Assembly: GCA_021234155.1 (NCBI GenBank)
Contig: JAJEKV010000058.1
Span: 9,112,992-9,176,991 of the forward strand
Reading direction: 5' to 3'
From: Isoetes taiwanensis
Taxonomy: Eukaryota; Streptophyta; Lycopodiopsida; Isoetales; Isoetaceae
DNA: 64,000 nucleotides
The position numbers were made by a program, and so were the translations under genes. This document shows, in pieces, positions 11,165 to 23,795 of this stretch. The notes beneath the pieces were generated by a model. The model was not told the DNA's origin. It did no database searches and saw only the letters and a program-made list of their open reading frames with translations. The first letter of the stretch is position 1. Each line of letters starts with the position of its first letter.

Positions 11165-12386
11165 CTGCCGGGATCCCTGAGGACGGTATAAATCACGGAT
11201 CTAATGGCCGACAGCCAGCCCATTCTGAGTGCATCTAATCGGCGGAGAATAGCTCCCGCCTCCACGCCACCATATCGGGATCCCTGAGGAGGGATCGCCA
11301 CGGCCGGATAGCGTCCCTCCATATCAGCCACTCGGAGGGGATCCCGAGGAGATGATCACCACGGCGGATAAAGGTCCGCCCGTTATCCAGCCATTGGGGG
11401 TGATCCCGAGGAGGATCCGTCCCCAAGCCCGGGATCCCTGGGAGGAGGGGATCACCTCGGCGATAGGGTCCGGCCGTTAACGCCCCCTGTAGGGTGACCT
11501 GGCCGATAGGGTCCGCCAATTATCAGCCATTAGGGGTGATCCCGGAGGAGGGGATCCGGCCCGGGTGCCCGGGGATCCCTGAGAGGGGATCACCTCGCAT
11601 GATAGCGCCCGGCCAAGTATCGCCATTGGGGGTGATCCCCAGGAGGGGATCCGCCCCCGGTGCTCGGGGATCCCGAGGAGGGGATCACCTCGGGCGATAG
11701 GGTCCGCCAGCACGAAATTTCTGGGCCGGGTGACCTGGCGATAGGGTCCGGCCATCATTGTACTCACGGGGTGATCCCGAGGAGGGGATCCGCCCCGGGT
11801 GCCCGGGATCCTGGAGGAGGGATCACTCTACGGATAGCCCCCCCGGGCCAAGTATCACCACCTACGGGTGATCCCGAGGAGGGGATCCGCCCCGGTGCCC
11901 GGGGATCCCGGAGGAGGGGATCACCTCTACGGATAGCGCCCGGGCCAAGTATCGCCCACCTGGGCGGGGTGATCCCTGAGGAGGGGATCCAAGGCCCGGG
12001 TGCCCGGGATCCCTGAGGAGGGGATCACCTCTACGGGATAGCGCCCCGCCGTTATCAGCCATTAGGGGTGATCCCTGAGGAGGGGATCCGTCCGGTGCCC
12101 GGGGATCCCTGAGGAGGGGATCACCTGCGGATATCGTCCCGCCGATTAATGACCATCGGCAGCGGGGGATCCCGGAGGAGGGGATCAGCGGATGATCCCT
12201 GAGGCGGATCTCTCGAGGCGCTTAACGGCCGCGGGTTGCACGGGGTTTGGGCGGGGGGATGGTCTGGGCCGCGTGGCGTCTGCCGTACCTCGAAGCGGGG
12301 TCTCCCGAACGGACCCCGTCGAGGGAGACCCGGGATCCCGGAGGCCGGTAGGGATCACCGAATCAAGGGTAAAAGTATCCTGAGCC
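11165..12386 (-). repeat. Right terminal inverted repeat of the MULE with motif array
   Basis: This is the inverted counterpart of the left arm. It is an array of GATCCC-GAGGAGG-GGATC units alternating with GATAGCGCCCGGCC-like elements, ending in the same ~200-bp unique terminal segment as the left end. The motif orientation is flipped relative to the other three arrays, as expected for an inverted terminus. It lies upstream of the large minus-strand accessory gene. Confidence 0.88.
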
Positions 12387-12395
12387 ATTTCAGGG
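12387..12395. repeat. Right 9-bp target-site duplication of the MULE
   Basis: ATTTCAGGG is identical to 2065-2073. Confidence 0.9.
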
Positions 12396-15300
12396 AATCT
12401 CTCATGTGACCTTTTTTTGGAAATATTCTGGTGAAGGGGCGGGATATAAGGTCTTACGAGGCCAGCCCTGCGTGGAGCTATCCGGTGTGCATTGCCACGA
12501 ATCTCAGATCCATATTCATGGCTGGATATTGTGTAGGGCGCCAGAATGTATGGATGCGGATCTAGCAGGCAGGTAATTTCGGCCAGTCCAATCGGCTATT
12601 TTGCAACTTTGTGTGGTATGAGGTGCAGATCATGGGTCGGATTCGGAGCAGAAAAACCATCCATAATTTTTCTCAGTTGATTGATCTTTCTTTTTGTTGA
12701 TACAAAATCCATAGGAGGTTTGTTCATGGATTCAGGCAAGAGGAGATGGATATCTGACTCATAAGATAGTTTCAAGAGTCAAATTTTGCAACAAATATGG
12801 GTCTAAGGCTCGGTTTCAAACCTGTGCTCCACCTTGGTCAGAACTGTAGAGGTATGAGTGTCTTGAACTGGATTTTGTAAGTTTCTTTATAAATCCATTT
12901 GTTTCTTCGAAATTTGTGTCTTCACGAAGTATCTCTACCTCTGTATAAGCCATATAAGGTGGATCTAGATCAATTTCTATGTTGTGGCTGCATGATTCCT
13001 GCTAGAACTAGAATAATCTACCAGACAGTCTTGCATTTCGTTTCCCTTATTGCTATGATTCTTATTGGGACCATCTTTTGTTGAAATTTCTATGTAGATA
13101 TGCTTTACGTGCAGAATCTTAATGTAGAATCTCAGGAAATAGAGGGCAATAAGTGGTAAACTTTGAATGCAAACAAATAGATATGTGTTTATTCTCAGGC
13201 AAATTTTATAAGGGGATTTTTAGCCCCCGAAAAGGTTTCTGATTTGTTAAAAATCCAAAATGAAAAATTTAGCCAGTTGTAGGATTTCAAGGAAGGTGTA
13301 TTCCGGCAAACATGGCATGCAAGCCACGAATCCATGACTAACATTCCTCTCTATCTTTTATCTGCCTCTGCTTTTCTAGCATTTAGAGGCATCTGAAGGG
13401 AGACAAAATGCCATAGCTAATTGGTGCAGGATGTTTGTTCTCCGGCAGGTGTAGATTTTCACAAGTCTTAAGAGTTTCCAAGGATATTCATCTTCATGTT
13501 TGCAGAGATTTAGTTCATGTTTATGATACGGTTCAAGCAGCTAGCGGCCTCCAAGAATTTCCTGCTCAAGATGGAATTGCCAACTTCAGGTATTGTATTC
13601 TTTTCTAGAACCAAGGAGCTGTTTGGTTCTTTTGAGCAGAAACATGGTAAGCTGCCCGTTCGAGATAAACCTGCATATCTTTTTCTACTAGATCAATCCA
13701 TGTTGACGAACTGCAACTTTTTATTGTGATGTTGTTGGAGATGCTTTCGTATTGGAGAAGAAAAACTGAGATGCTGCATCAAAATGATTTGCAAGGAAAT
13801 TGATGCTCTGATGCTTTTTGTGACAAGATGATTTCTAGGTTATAAATGATCGTTGGACCTTCAAAAAATGATGATGTTCATCTTTGAAGCATTTCTGCAT
13901 GCTTGCAAGTCTATTGTTGGAGCTTCCCATACCAATCAAGTCATATTGCAACGCCCTTCTTTCTTGAAGTTTATAAGCATCGGAACAACCAGGTAACTAT
14001 GGAGCTTATTGTTAAATCTTCTTTTCCATTTTTTAATAGAAGACTAATAAATTTGTGCATTTGAAAGCTCTTTTCTTTTATCATGCATGTTTGAGGACAA
14101 AAAGCTCAAGTGGTTTTCTCTTTAGCACAAAATTGTCAAGTTTAATAGATCTATATCCGCTACTTAGTCTATTGCAATTGAATTCCATCTATCTCTTTGC
14201 AGATAGATAGATCTATCTATCTTTACTGATAAGCTTTGATTCCATTATTTTCTTCTTCCTTATCTTCATGGTTCAATGCATGGGCCCATAATGGTCGTGC
14301 AGATGCAGAAAGCTTATTGCATAGACAATGTAGATTATGAGTTGTTATTTTGACCGACCTGTTGCATCATTTGCAACTGCACAGAAAAACAAGAACTGTT
14401 GCAGTGGGTTGATGCTGACGCTGATGCAAATGTATTGAGTTTCATAGACAATTGGGCGTGATTGGACATGATCTGTCCTTATCAACGGCACTCTTGATGA
14501 AGCTTGATGTGAAGAATTTTTTTGTCTCTGGCCTGGTGGTAAAAACCGAGAAAATAGTTAATGAACAAACATTTCAAATCTGTTATAATAGGCGAGCAAA
14601 CAATTGCGTGGCACATGGTCAATGCTACTTTTGTTGGTCAATGCTACTTTTTGTTTCTACTAAATGATCATGTAAAGGTACGTATCTCACTATTAATCCT
14701 TATGTTTTGTAGAGGCTACTTGGTGCCCCCACAATAACTTAATTAGTTTTGACCATTCTTTCTGCACCCATGGCAATACAAGGGGCTACGTACCAGATAT
14801 TGTCATCTAAAGTTCGCTTATAAATGGAGTCTGCAAAGCTTACACACATTCATTTAACAGATTGCTGGAGCAAATCTAGCAAGCAGGATACATGGCTGAG
14901 ACAAAGATGGCGTTTGGGCTCATTTGTACAGCACTTGGAACAGCTCTCAATGTTAAAAAAAAATCTTTGTTATGTCCCGATTGCCATGTAAATAGCAGGG
15001 TCATTTCAAAGGTGACTGACAGAGATATTGTAAAAACCAATATCTCTTACTTGAAACAATGTCCTTGATGCATTTATCAAACTTGCTTTTTTAATTTGGA
15101 TTATTTTATCATTTCGCATCTACTTTGAGATTGACCCAGAATAGTTGGTGGTTATGATGCTGGAAAGTGTTAATCCTGTAGCTGCAATATTTATTTTGCA
15201 AGTTGATCACTTTAGGAATTATCAAGAAACTAAATCGTGGCCTCATGACAAAGATGATCAAGACGGGTGCTTTTAACGGCTGCTTTTTCTTTCTCTACTA

Positions 15301-16823
15301 ATGGGTAATCCCAAATAACTCTTGCGGATATTCAAAAGAGTAGAGTGCATGCAGCATAGTGATTGGCCTTAATCCACACACTCTTTTGTTTGTTGACGTC
15401 CCTACCATTATATATGATACATGTGACGATTTGGAACCTATTGAGCGGTTGGGAAGCGTAGAGGATGATATTAGGATTTCCAAAAGTCTGCAACATGGGC
15501 AGGGTAGTCCAAAGTCAATCATAAGTGTGAAAAGGAATATCTTGCATGTTCGCCAAGACATCCCCGAGTTTGGTGTTGTAGTCTTCTGAGATAAGACCAT
15601 TCTAGGTTCTGTCTCCTTACTGTATCATTCACGTTGTTGAATGGTAATTTAAAATGATACCTAGCATATTCTATAGACGCCTTATAAATGCAGATGTTAC
15701 GAGAATCATATGGTTTTCTTGCAGGCATAATGCCACCATTTGATATAGGCATTTGAACCTATTGGACGTAATCTAAATGCAAATTCAGTAAAACGTGGTT
15801 GTAAGACTTGCCTCACTATTTCTCTACTTCTTTCTGGTGGCAAGGGTTTGAACCAGGGTTGTTTGATTATTGAAACATTGGTTCATGGCCTATATAGAAG
15901 CTTTGTGGGTTTTGTTTGCATGTCATAAATCAGTTTGAGAAAATGCTGCAGTTGGTCGTTTATGATAAACATATCAAATTGTTTATCATTTCTAGATGAT
16001 GCACATGAATTGTGTTTCACAACCATGTAAGAAATTTTTACACAGTAACTGCTGGATGTTATAGCTTCCTAAATCACATTTCTATTGTTATAAGTATTGC
16101 AATTGTACAACTTATTTATTTTGATGTGGTCAATTCTTGGTTCCATATGTTATGTATTCTAAACACTAACCACATAAAAAAACAAAGCAATCATTAGACA
16201 TTGCATTTCAAATAACAATAATGTTTCTACAAAATGAGTACAATAGTATATACTCCTATACACCATGGAGATAACTTTGGAAGTTCAAGCTTCATACACG
16301 TTGTGCCCAAACAAAGAATTTGCCATACATCTACCCCCTCTTCAAATCTTTGCCACTCTTATATCTCACTCCGCCAACTTCCTATAGCACTTGCATTCTT
16401 GGACCCCAATTAAATTACATAGAAACACATATCCCCTCTCCAAAAAATAACAAATAAAGTTTGTATTCATAAAATGTTATTTGTCTTGCTACTTTATATT
16501 TATGGATCCAATTTAGTTACACAGGAACATTATACTTAAAATATTTCATTATCCATTCACCCTCAACATAACAGGTGGCTGTTAAACTATTGAGTAGTTC
16601 ATACTAAACAATAGTTTGAGCTTAAAAATGTTGAATGGTTCATTCAGAAAGATATTGAGCTCTTTCTCCACAACATTCGGTAATACCACACTATCACAAC
16701 TATGCTCAATTTTGATAGGCAAATATGTTTCTGTACCATTATATCTAAGTCCAAAAAACCACAACTTCAAGAACAACTTCCATCCCTAAACAAAAATAAC
16801 AACCAAAATCCATATTTACTAAA
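12396..16823. other. Intergenic stretch, no gene recognised
   Basis: No protein family was recognised. One exon-like segment at about 13507-13593 is bounded by TTTGCAG and AG|GTATTG and reads DLVHVYDTVQAASGLQEF, but no partner exons were confirmed. An open frame at 15359-15589 (+) contains DIRISKSLQHGQGSPKS and matches nothing I know. A 17-bp unit is duplicated at about 14617-14652. The stretch may be a decayed gene or anonymous repeat DNA. Its right end holds a Helitron terminus. Confidence 0.4.
14201..14222. repeat. Palindromic GATA/ATCT microsatellite
   Basis: Three AGAT-type repeats run directly into three ATCT-type repeats, making a perfect 22-bp palindrome. Confidence 0.8.
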
Positions 16824-16851
16824 GCCCGGCAACGCCGGGCAATGTTACTAG
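16824..16851 (+). mobile_element. Helitron 3' terminus
   Basis: A GC hairpin (GCCCGGC AAC GCCGGGC, 16824-16840) is followed 7 nt later by CTAG (16848-16851) and then T. This matches the canonical Helitron 3' end: a short GC-rich hairpin just before CTRR, with insertion between A and T. The 5' TC end was not identified and no Rep/helicase coding was seen, so the element would be non-autonomous with unknown length. Confidence 0.65.
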
Positions 16852-17349
16852 TAGTTTGTATTTCTCATGTAATGACCAATTGAAATAATCTCAATAATTA
16901 TCAGTAGGAAAAATGTAAATTACATGCCTATTAACGGGCCAAGCTCATCAGAAAAAAACATATACAGAGAATAAAATACATATGGCAAGTGTGCAAGCAC
17001 CACAACTTAACACAATTTAAAACATACTATCTTCATTCTACAGACTCAAAGACTGGTGTTCCAAGCAGCATAAACGATATGCATTAGGTGATTTGCTTAT
17101 GGCAAAAAGCGAACTTCAAAAACTAAATTGAATTGAATTTTTATGTCACATTGACTAAAATGGCACTAGAATAGAATATTATATCCATTACTATCAGAAT
17201 TAAAAATCCCCACCCCAAAGGGTTTTCGAGGGAGAAACCTTAGTATGATAAACATAATGCATAGATTACATAAATTACAAATAACTTATATGGTTAATCA
17301 ACACTTAGAGTATAAAAGTCTGAATCCTGAACCTATCTAGCCCATATAC

Positions 17350-18892
17350 ATGGTTATAATCGAGGGGTTGCGGAGGCACCTTTTTTGGTGGGATACGGCT
17401 AAGCTATCTATGCCTGGAAGGGTAGCAGTTGCTAAGCATGTCTTAAGCAACACACATGTCTATATGGCTTCTGCCATTCTTGCTTCCCACTCAAAGTTTC
17501 AGGAGATTGTGGGTGTTGTTAGAAACTTTATCTGGGGTGGAAATGAAGCAGGGGCAGTGGTGAAGGTTGCATGGTCTAAGTGTATAAAACCTAAGTCTGC
17601 TGGAGGTTTGGGCATGACAGATTTCCATTTGCAGAGTAAGGTTATGATCTCAAAATTCATTTGGCGGCTTCTCGTAGGTAAGGATGATTCTCCGGGTTAC
17701 GGCTTTTGCACGATGTGCTCTTACCTACTATATCCCTTTGGTAAAGTCTCACTCAAACATGTTCTTCCATGGAGTTTATTTTATGAGTTGCGGCCTTATC
17801 ATAATGCTTCTCCATTCTTAAAGGGATTGTTAGATTCCCGCACACAAATCAAAACTTTATTTCACATCAGTCAACCGCTTGTGTATGCTTGATCGCACCT
17901 TGTTGGTGGATCCCTTTGGTAGACAATCAACCACTTTGCTTTTACAAAGGCACCCATTGACTCAAAGACGTTGGAAAAGTGCTTGGAATCTTAACTATTG
18001 CAAAGATGGTATGATTCAGGCCAGACATGGGAGGCTTTTTCAGTGAAAGTTTCTATTGGGGCGATGGGATAGAGTTCTTTGGCAAAAAGTTGCTGATTTT
18101 CTACGACCTATTCTCGCCACACCAAGTAGATATTTTGGTATGGGTTTGTCATGAAGAAATTAAGGAGTGCAAACTTGTGAACTCTATGTATCGGTTGTTG
18201 CTTGATAATCGATATTCTTCCTCCGCCTAATAAGTGGTCTCTTCAACTTTCTCCTCTTCAATGGCGAGAAGGTGTGGTCTTGGGCATGGGACAAGCTACT
18301 TCATCCTAAAGTGGCGTTCTTTGGTGGCAGATTCTTCATAGGTGTATCGTTAATGTGCTTGTCCATAAGTTTAACCCTAGAATATCAAATCGTCCAAGAT
18401 GCAAGCGTGGATCTGAGACCATTGAGCATTGCTTTTTCATGTGTGAACACCTTAGACAGGTATGGGATTGGTTGTTTTCCCCTTTTCAGGTTTCACTAAC
18501 AAGTCAACAACTGCTTTTGGCAATTTACCCAAGTACCTGGACAGAGTTACAAGGCCAGCCTTTTCATCTAGCAGCATGATAGTTGCTTTGGACTATCTGG
18601 AAAAGACGAAGATTGGTAATCGTCAAAGGTCTGGATGTGGCAGATAATCGTGTTCTCCAAGAAGCTCAAGGTTACATTGTAAAGTCGTATCATTGTTCTT
18701 CACTTGCCCCTCGCAAGAGGCGATTGATTTTTGAGGAGTATTTGGATGTGCACTCTTATGCTTAGGCAGGTTGTTTCACTCGGTGGGTCTCCGCTTATCC
18801 GCTGAGATTTTATTCCTGTCTCTGCATTTATACTTGTATTTGACTCTTTGATTGAATAAAGTCTGACGTCCTTCAACAAAAAAAAAAAAGTT
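17350..18892 (+). mobile_element. LINE (L1-type) 3' fragment with poly(A) tail
   Basis: The fragment encodes the C-terminal part of a plant L1-like ORF2 behind the reverse transcriptase. LSMPGRVAVAKHVLSNTHVY, NFIWGGNEAG and KPKSAGGLGMTDFHLQSKVM are typical of this region. Further on, in other frames, is a zf-RVT zinc-binding module (CKRGSETIEHCFFMCEHLRQ). Frameshifts and stops break it near 17890 and 18230-18360. An AATAAA signal at about 18855 precedes a 12-A tail at 18880-18891, giving plus orientation and the 3' end. The catalytic RT core is absent, so this is a 5'-truncated dead copy. Confidence 0.85.
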
Positions 18893-21299
18893 AAAATTTC
18901 ATTAATTCTCTCTAGTGTAAAAAGAACTTCACAATTAAGAGACGGAGATACAACATAAAAGGAGAAGTGAAAGGAATATTACATGCCCACTTGTTATGAT
19001 AGTGGTCATGTTTATGCCATTACATCCAGCAATTGACTAAAGCCAGAGGCAACAGCTCAAAGGATAACAATTTCCCATGTAAATATACTAAGAGGCAATT
19101 TTGAGGCGAGCATGCACAACTGACTTTTAGCAGGCACAATTGGAGCAATAAAGGCTAATATGCAAGAGTTAGTCTAGGCTTATAATTTGCAAAGTTGCAA
19201 GCAATAATGGCTAATATGCAAGAGCTAGTCTAGGCTTATAATTTGCAAAGTTGCGTCTGCCGAATCATTTCACATTGGATAATAAGAGAAAGTAGAGTTT
19301 TTATATGCTCTAAAAGCACGTTTAGCCCCATACAGAATAATTAATGCGATTTGCTTTCAAACATGAAAAGGTCTCCTACCAACAACCACTAAACATTCAA
19401 TTTCCGAAGCTAGGAGCGGATTTATTATGCTTTATTATGAAATTGCCAACAATTTCAAGCAAGTGCGAGGGTACATTCCCATAACTTGGAAAAAGGGACA
19501 CACGTACATTTGACAAAGTTATCTCATATTCTTCTGGATTGGGACGTGACTATATACATACTTTCTTAATTGAAACATAAAGATAGATAGACGGATACTA
19601 TTTTTAATGTTCACAAAGATCAATTGGTCATGGGACAAAATTGCAAAGAGCTATAACAAATCCAAATAAAGATAATGCTAGTGATAATATTGTGTTATTA
19701 TTGTGCTACTTAAATTTTCTAAAATAGTCAGTCCAAGGGTTGGAAGTCTATTGGTTTAGAGTAAGTGCTACACCTCCCGCGTAAACAAGAAGAGGCAAAC
19801 AAGAAAACACGACCATAGGTCATGCAACCACCAAGCGATGTAAAGCTTGGTCAGTGTGGTTGTTTAAACTACGACATATCCATGGTATACTACGGAGTGA
19901 TGCGTTTTAGCAGGGACAACGTTTTTTGGGTTGCCCTAAGGGAACAAACCCTCACTCAAGTGGATCCTTAGCATATCCTAAGGAAATGCTGGTATATGCC
20001 TGGTATATTCTGAAAACAGCTCCAAACTTGCAAGCACCCTTAAACTGGCGGTCACCCTTGTTAGTGGGTGAGGCTCTTCTTACCCTGTAACTGGTAGCCG
20101 AAACAAGATGCTGGCCCTCTCCTCTATTGCAAGGATTGCATTCCAGATCCCCATTAATCCCTTAGAGCTCGAGCTGCATGCCAGAGCCCCATCAACAACC
20201 CTGTTCTTTGCTTGGTTCTGTGAACTGAGCTTTATTTTCTGCAGGGTTTTTGATCGGCCCGAGTGTCTGTGCTTAGGCTCTGCTTATTCGCAAACAAGGA
20301 GACGACATCATCCTTGTATTTATCGGGACATAGGCCAACGTCAAATTTTACAGAAAAAAGTAAGGATGTGGGTCAATCTGCTTGGCCGAAATTCATGTTC
20401 CATTCCTTTTATCCTAGTGCCGATCTTGGAGGCAGGTCACATGGCTCTGCAAGTTTAAATGCTGCACGTTTGAAAAAATTGGTGGATCAAAAAGGGAGAC
20501 GATCTAAAGGAGCTGGATATGTTTGCATGGAGCTCTGCCGGATCTCCCATTTCTGATGTGTTTGAAGTACAGAATATATTGTAGGCTATGCTTCTAGGCC
20601 TGAGTTTGATAAGGATGTTCGTTTAATGTTGTGCCCCATGACGAACCCATTCCTCATTCAGGTTAGCTTTTTTTTTTATCTGCTTTGTCATTTCTCGCAT
20701 TTGCCTCCAAAAATCTTCCTGTTTCTGTCTAAATTATTTCCTATAATGGGCAACTAGGTCTCAGCAAATTCTAAAGGCGGGTCTGTGAGTTACAAGGCGT
20801 GATCTAGCTTGGTGCAAAAGCAGAGCTTCTTATTGTAATTTATGGAGGATGGGACATTCTATTGCTAAAAAGGATTAAAACCTCATGGTTTGAATTCCGA
20901 TCAACATTCTAGTCATTTTGAGATGACAGAAGTTGAAGCTTTGAGCTAGCCTACTAGCCAGATATGATCTAGTCTTCTCCATAAAGAGTAAGTAGGCCTC
21001 ATCTTCTTAAATGTTATACCGCTGTTTTGATCCATATATATGCTTTCCCAGGTGAGTATTGTTTGTTCCATATAAGTTTAAACACTAGACCTGTCCCTGG
21101 GACCATTCCTGATCCATGGACCAGAACTGGCCCACATGACCTCTACCACTTAAACCCACGTAACTCACGAAAGAAATTTCAATTTTGTATTATACCACCA
21201 TCATTTGAGTCTTCACTTATTTCTTAATGACCTCTGAGAATGTCAAGACCAATGGGGTCACCTATAATTTGTGGTGATTGCTCAAACATTGGAGAATTT
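18893..21299. other. Intergenic stretch, no gene recognised
   Basis: No recognisable gene. A ~56-bp tandem duplication lies at 19144-19255. An open frame around 20263-20556 (+) includes ARLKKLVDQKGRRSKGAGYV, in a low-AT context like an exon, but I cannot name it. A palindromic segment at 19921-19955 resembles one at 27601-27634. Confidence 0.35.
19144..19255. repeat. 56-bp tandem duplication
   Basis: Two adjacent copies of GGCTAATATGCAAGAG followed by TAGTCTAGGCTTATAATTTG differ at only a few positions. Confidence 0.85.
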
Positions 21300-23795
21300 G
21301 GCAGTTTCTGCACCAGTCCAGAACTGCCTTCTTCGATATTTCTAGCATAAAGTGACCTAAACCTTGCTAAAGTTGGAGGTATTTGCCTGTTTATTATAGA
21401 ATACATTGAGTTTTATGTTCCCATATTTTCTTGCTATCATTTGAAATCGGTGAAAGCCGCCAAACCCTATTTTGGTCAAAAAAGCTGCTTGAGGTTTAAG
21501 AATTGTTACTCTTTCATAATAACAAATTTTGATTTAATTCTTGTGGCCATGAGTTGCTAACTATACGAGCTATAGTTTCATGATTTTTTGGAGTTTAAAT
21601 AAGTCATGTTAACCTTAATATTTACTAAAAGAATCTACTATACAGAATTCTGGACAAAAATATATGTTAAAATGCTCCAATAACAACCATCCATAATGCC
21701 ATGTGGGCAATAAATGATACGTTCTATTTATATCTACATAGAACATAACTTTTATCAACTTACATATAGTGTAACTAGGATGTAACCATGCAATTTTTGG
21801 AATTAAAATATGATGTACAACAGCTGGATTAACACATTAGAGCATAAAAAGTTGGTTCAACTCCATAATTATAGGTCCAAAACTTCACAATGATTAAGCA
21901 AATGATGTTTATTGATGAACTCAAGTGGATGTTGTGAATTTTAGCCATGATAATATATAAATAGACCACATAACATTTCATATATGCTTCTTTGGTTCAT
22001 AGAAAGAGACACTACTTTTTCCCAAATATGCCTTTAATATGTAGCACAATAACAGGGGGTTTCTTTTGTATTTTTGTACATTTTTTCCTATGGTTTTTAT
22101 ATGATTTGGTGGCCGTACTTCAAGGGGTTGTATGGTCTTATTGAAAAAAATACCATGAAATCTGCTTATTTTTTACTAGCATAAACTTCATATCTGTGTT
22201 ACTGCTATAAAGCATTGTCATCCAAGTAGAATAACATTACATGTAAGTTATCTTTCATGTATATTATATTTTTTACGGATGCAAACCTTTCTTGGCAATA
22301 GAAATCTCTATTTTCATATTAAAGTAACATGTTATTTCTAAGATTTTAATTTATATAAGCACCCATTACCATTTATGGTCCACGAGACCAATTGTATAAA
22401 GCATATATCTCTCAAAGCCTTATCCATTTTTCTCCATAGAATGATACTATGGCTTTTTAGCTTCGATCACATGATTTTTGAAAGGTGTAAGTGAAAGTCC
22501 ATGTAAGTTCAATTGGTCATAAATACCCTATAAATTCTCAATTGTTTGTGCTTCAACCTTACCCTTGAATTATACAAGCTAACCTAATCAATTAATTTTT
22601 TTCTATAGAGAATCATACAAGTAAACTATATGTGAAAGTTGAGATCAAAATTGAATAAGGTGGCACCATTAATAATTTTTAATCTTTCAGTCATCTGGAC
22701 CAATGATGGTCTGCAACTGGACTGCAGATAACAATCTATCTTGATTTTTTATAGTAAAAATTTTTCATATTTTTCCTTGATTCTTTTTGCATTGGTTTCT
22801 TGACATGAGATATTTTGAGGATGTGATTTTATAAAGTCACATCTTAGGGCACAAATCTAGAACAAACATGGAAGATATAATATAATTGATGCTATCTATT
22901 CTAGTGCAATCCTTAAGATAATGAACAACAAATATTTTTTGTGAACAAAGTGGTTCAAGAGCTACTCGTACCCCAAAACTCAACTTGAAATGGACTAACA
23001 TAAGGATATTACCAATTTTTGAATGAACTATGAACCAGTAATGGACAGGTACAGATATTGTTTTTGATTTTTTTTTACCATGTCTTTTGTTCTTTCCATG
23101 AGCTTGTTTTTGCATTGGTTTCATATCCTTATAAACTTTCATAATGTGATTTTTTGGAGGACAACCTAGAATCATATGTAGCAATACTATCCATTTGTAT
23201 AAATTCCCTAAAATTGAAAATAGAAGTAAAAGTCAAAACATCAAAGTCAAAGTCAACAAATATTTTTATAGGATGGAGGACCTCGTGAATTACTTATACG
23301 CCAAATTTGGACTCAAAATTGATCTCCTCCTGAAAGTTGTTGTTTTTATATCACAACTGCTTTCTGGGAACCAGTATTGATTCTCAGAAGGCAGAGGACA
23401 GTTTTGACCCTGTCATGTTTGAATTGCTCTATCTTCCTTCACAGAGTTCGAATTGAGATGTGGCTTTTTGTGCCTTGCTCTATATCTCGTGTAGAAAAAT
23501 AACATTATAACCAAAAAAATCAAAAAAATCTTTTCATCAAGACAGTTTTACTTTGTGTGAACATGAAGCTTTTGGTACTTGATCCCCTTGGGTTTGCTAG
23601 AGCATAACTCACAAGAATGGGAGCTGATACATTTTTGTGTATTTTTTATGTGAAGCATGACTGCCATATATGAACTCCTAGAAAGGGTTTAGCTAGTTTT
23701 TGTGTTCTTGATTTTATATGATTTTTTTTGTGAACCTTCAAAATGCCCTTTAATGGTCCATCATGCGACATGTCTAGTGTTAAGCTTCATTCTTT
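21300..23795 (+). repeat. About 2.45-kb dispersed repeat, copy A
   Basis: This copy pairs with the reverse complement of 35195-37640. Matching blocks include CAGTCCAGAACTGC at the left edge, CCATGTAAGTTCAATTG-type sequence in the middle, GCTAGAGCATAACT and GTACCAAAAGCTTCATG (here inverted) near 23550-23610, and CTAGTGTTAA at the right edge. The two copies are clearly diverged. No coding is seen, so it could be a large solo LTR or a non-autonomous element. Confidence 0.75.

Larger units (their letters stand above)
2074..12386. mobile_element. Mutator-like element (MULE), 10.3 kb, with three genes and long TIRs
   Basis: Both ends begin GGCTCAGGATACTTTTACCC read inward. The similarity continues for more than a kilobase with indels. 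The element is bounded by identical 9-bp duplications and encodes a MULE transposase, so the superfamily is secure. Inside are three gene-like units: transposase (+, 3554-5975), an unknown two-exon gene (-, 6954-7534) and an unknown multi-exon gene (-, 8782 to about 10442). Motif arrays lie in both TIRs and at 6555-6798 and 7808-8066. All three genes carry at least one frameshift or stop, so this copy is probably not autonomous. The perfect duplication suggests the insertion is not very old. Confidence 0.93.
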
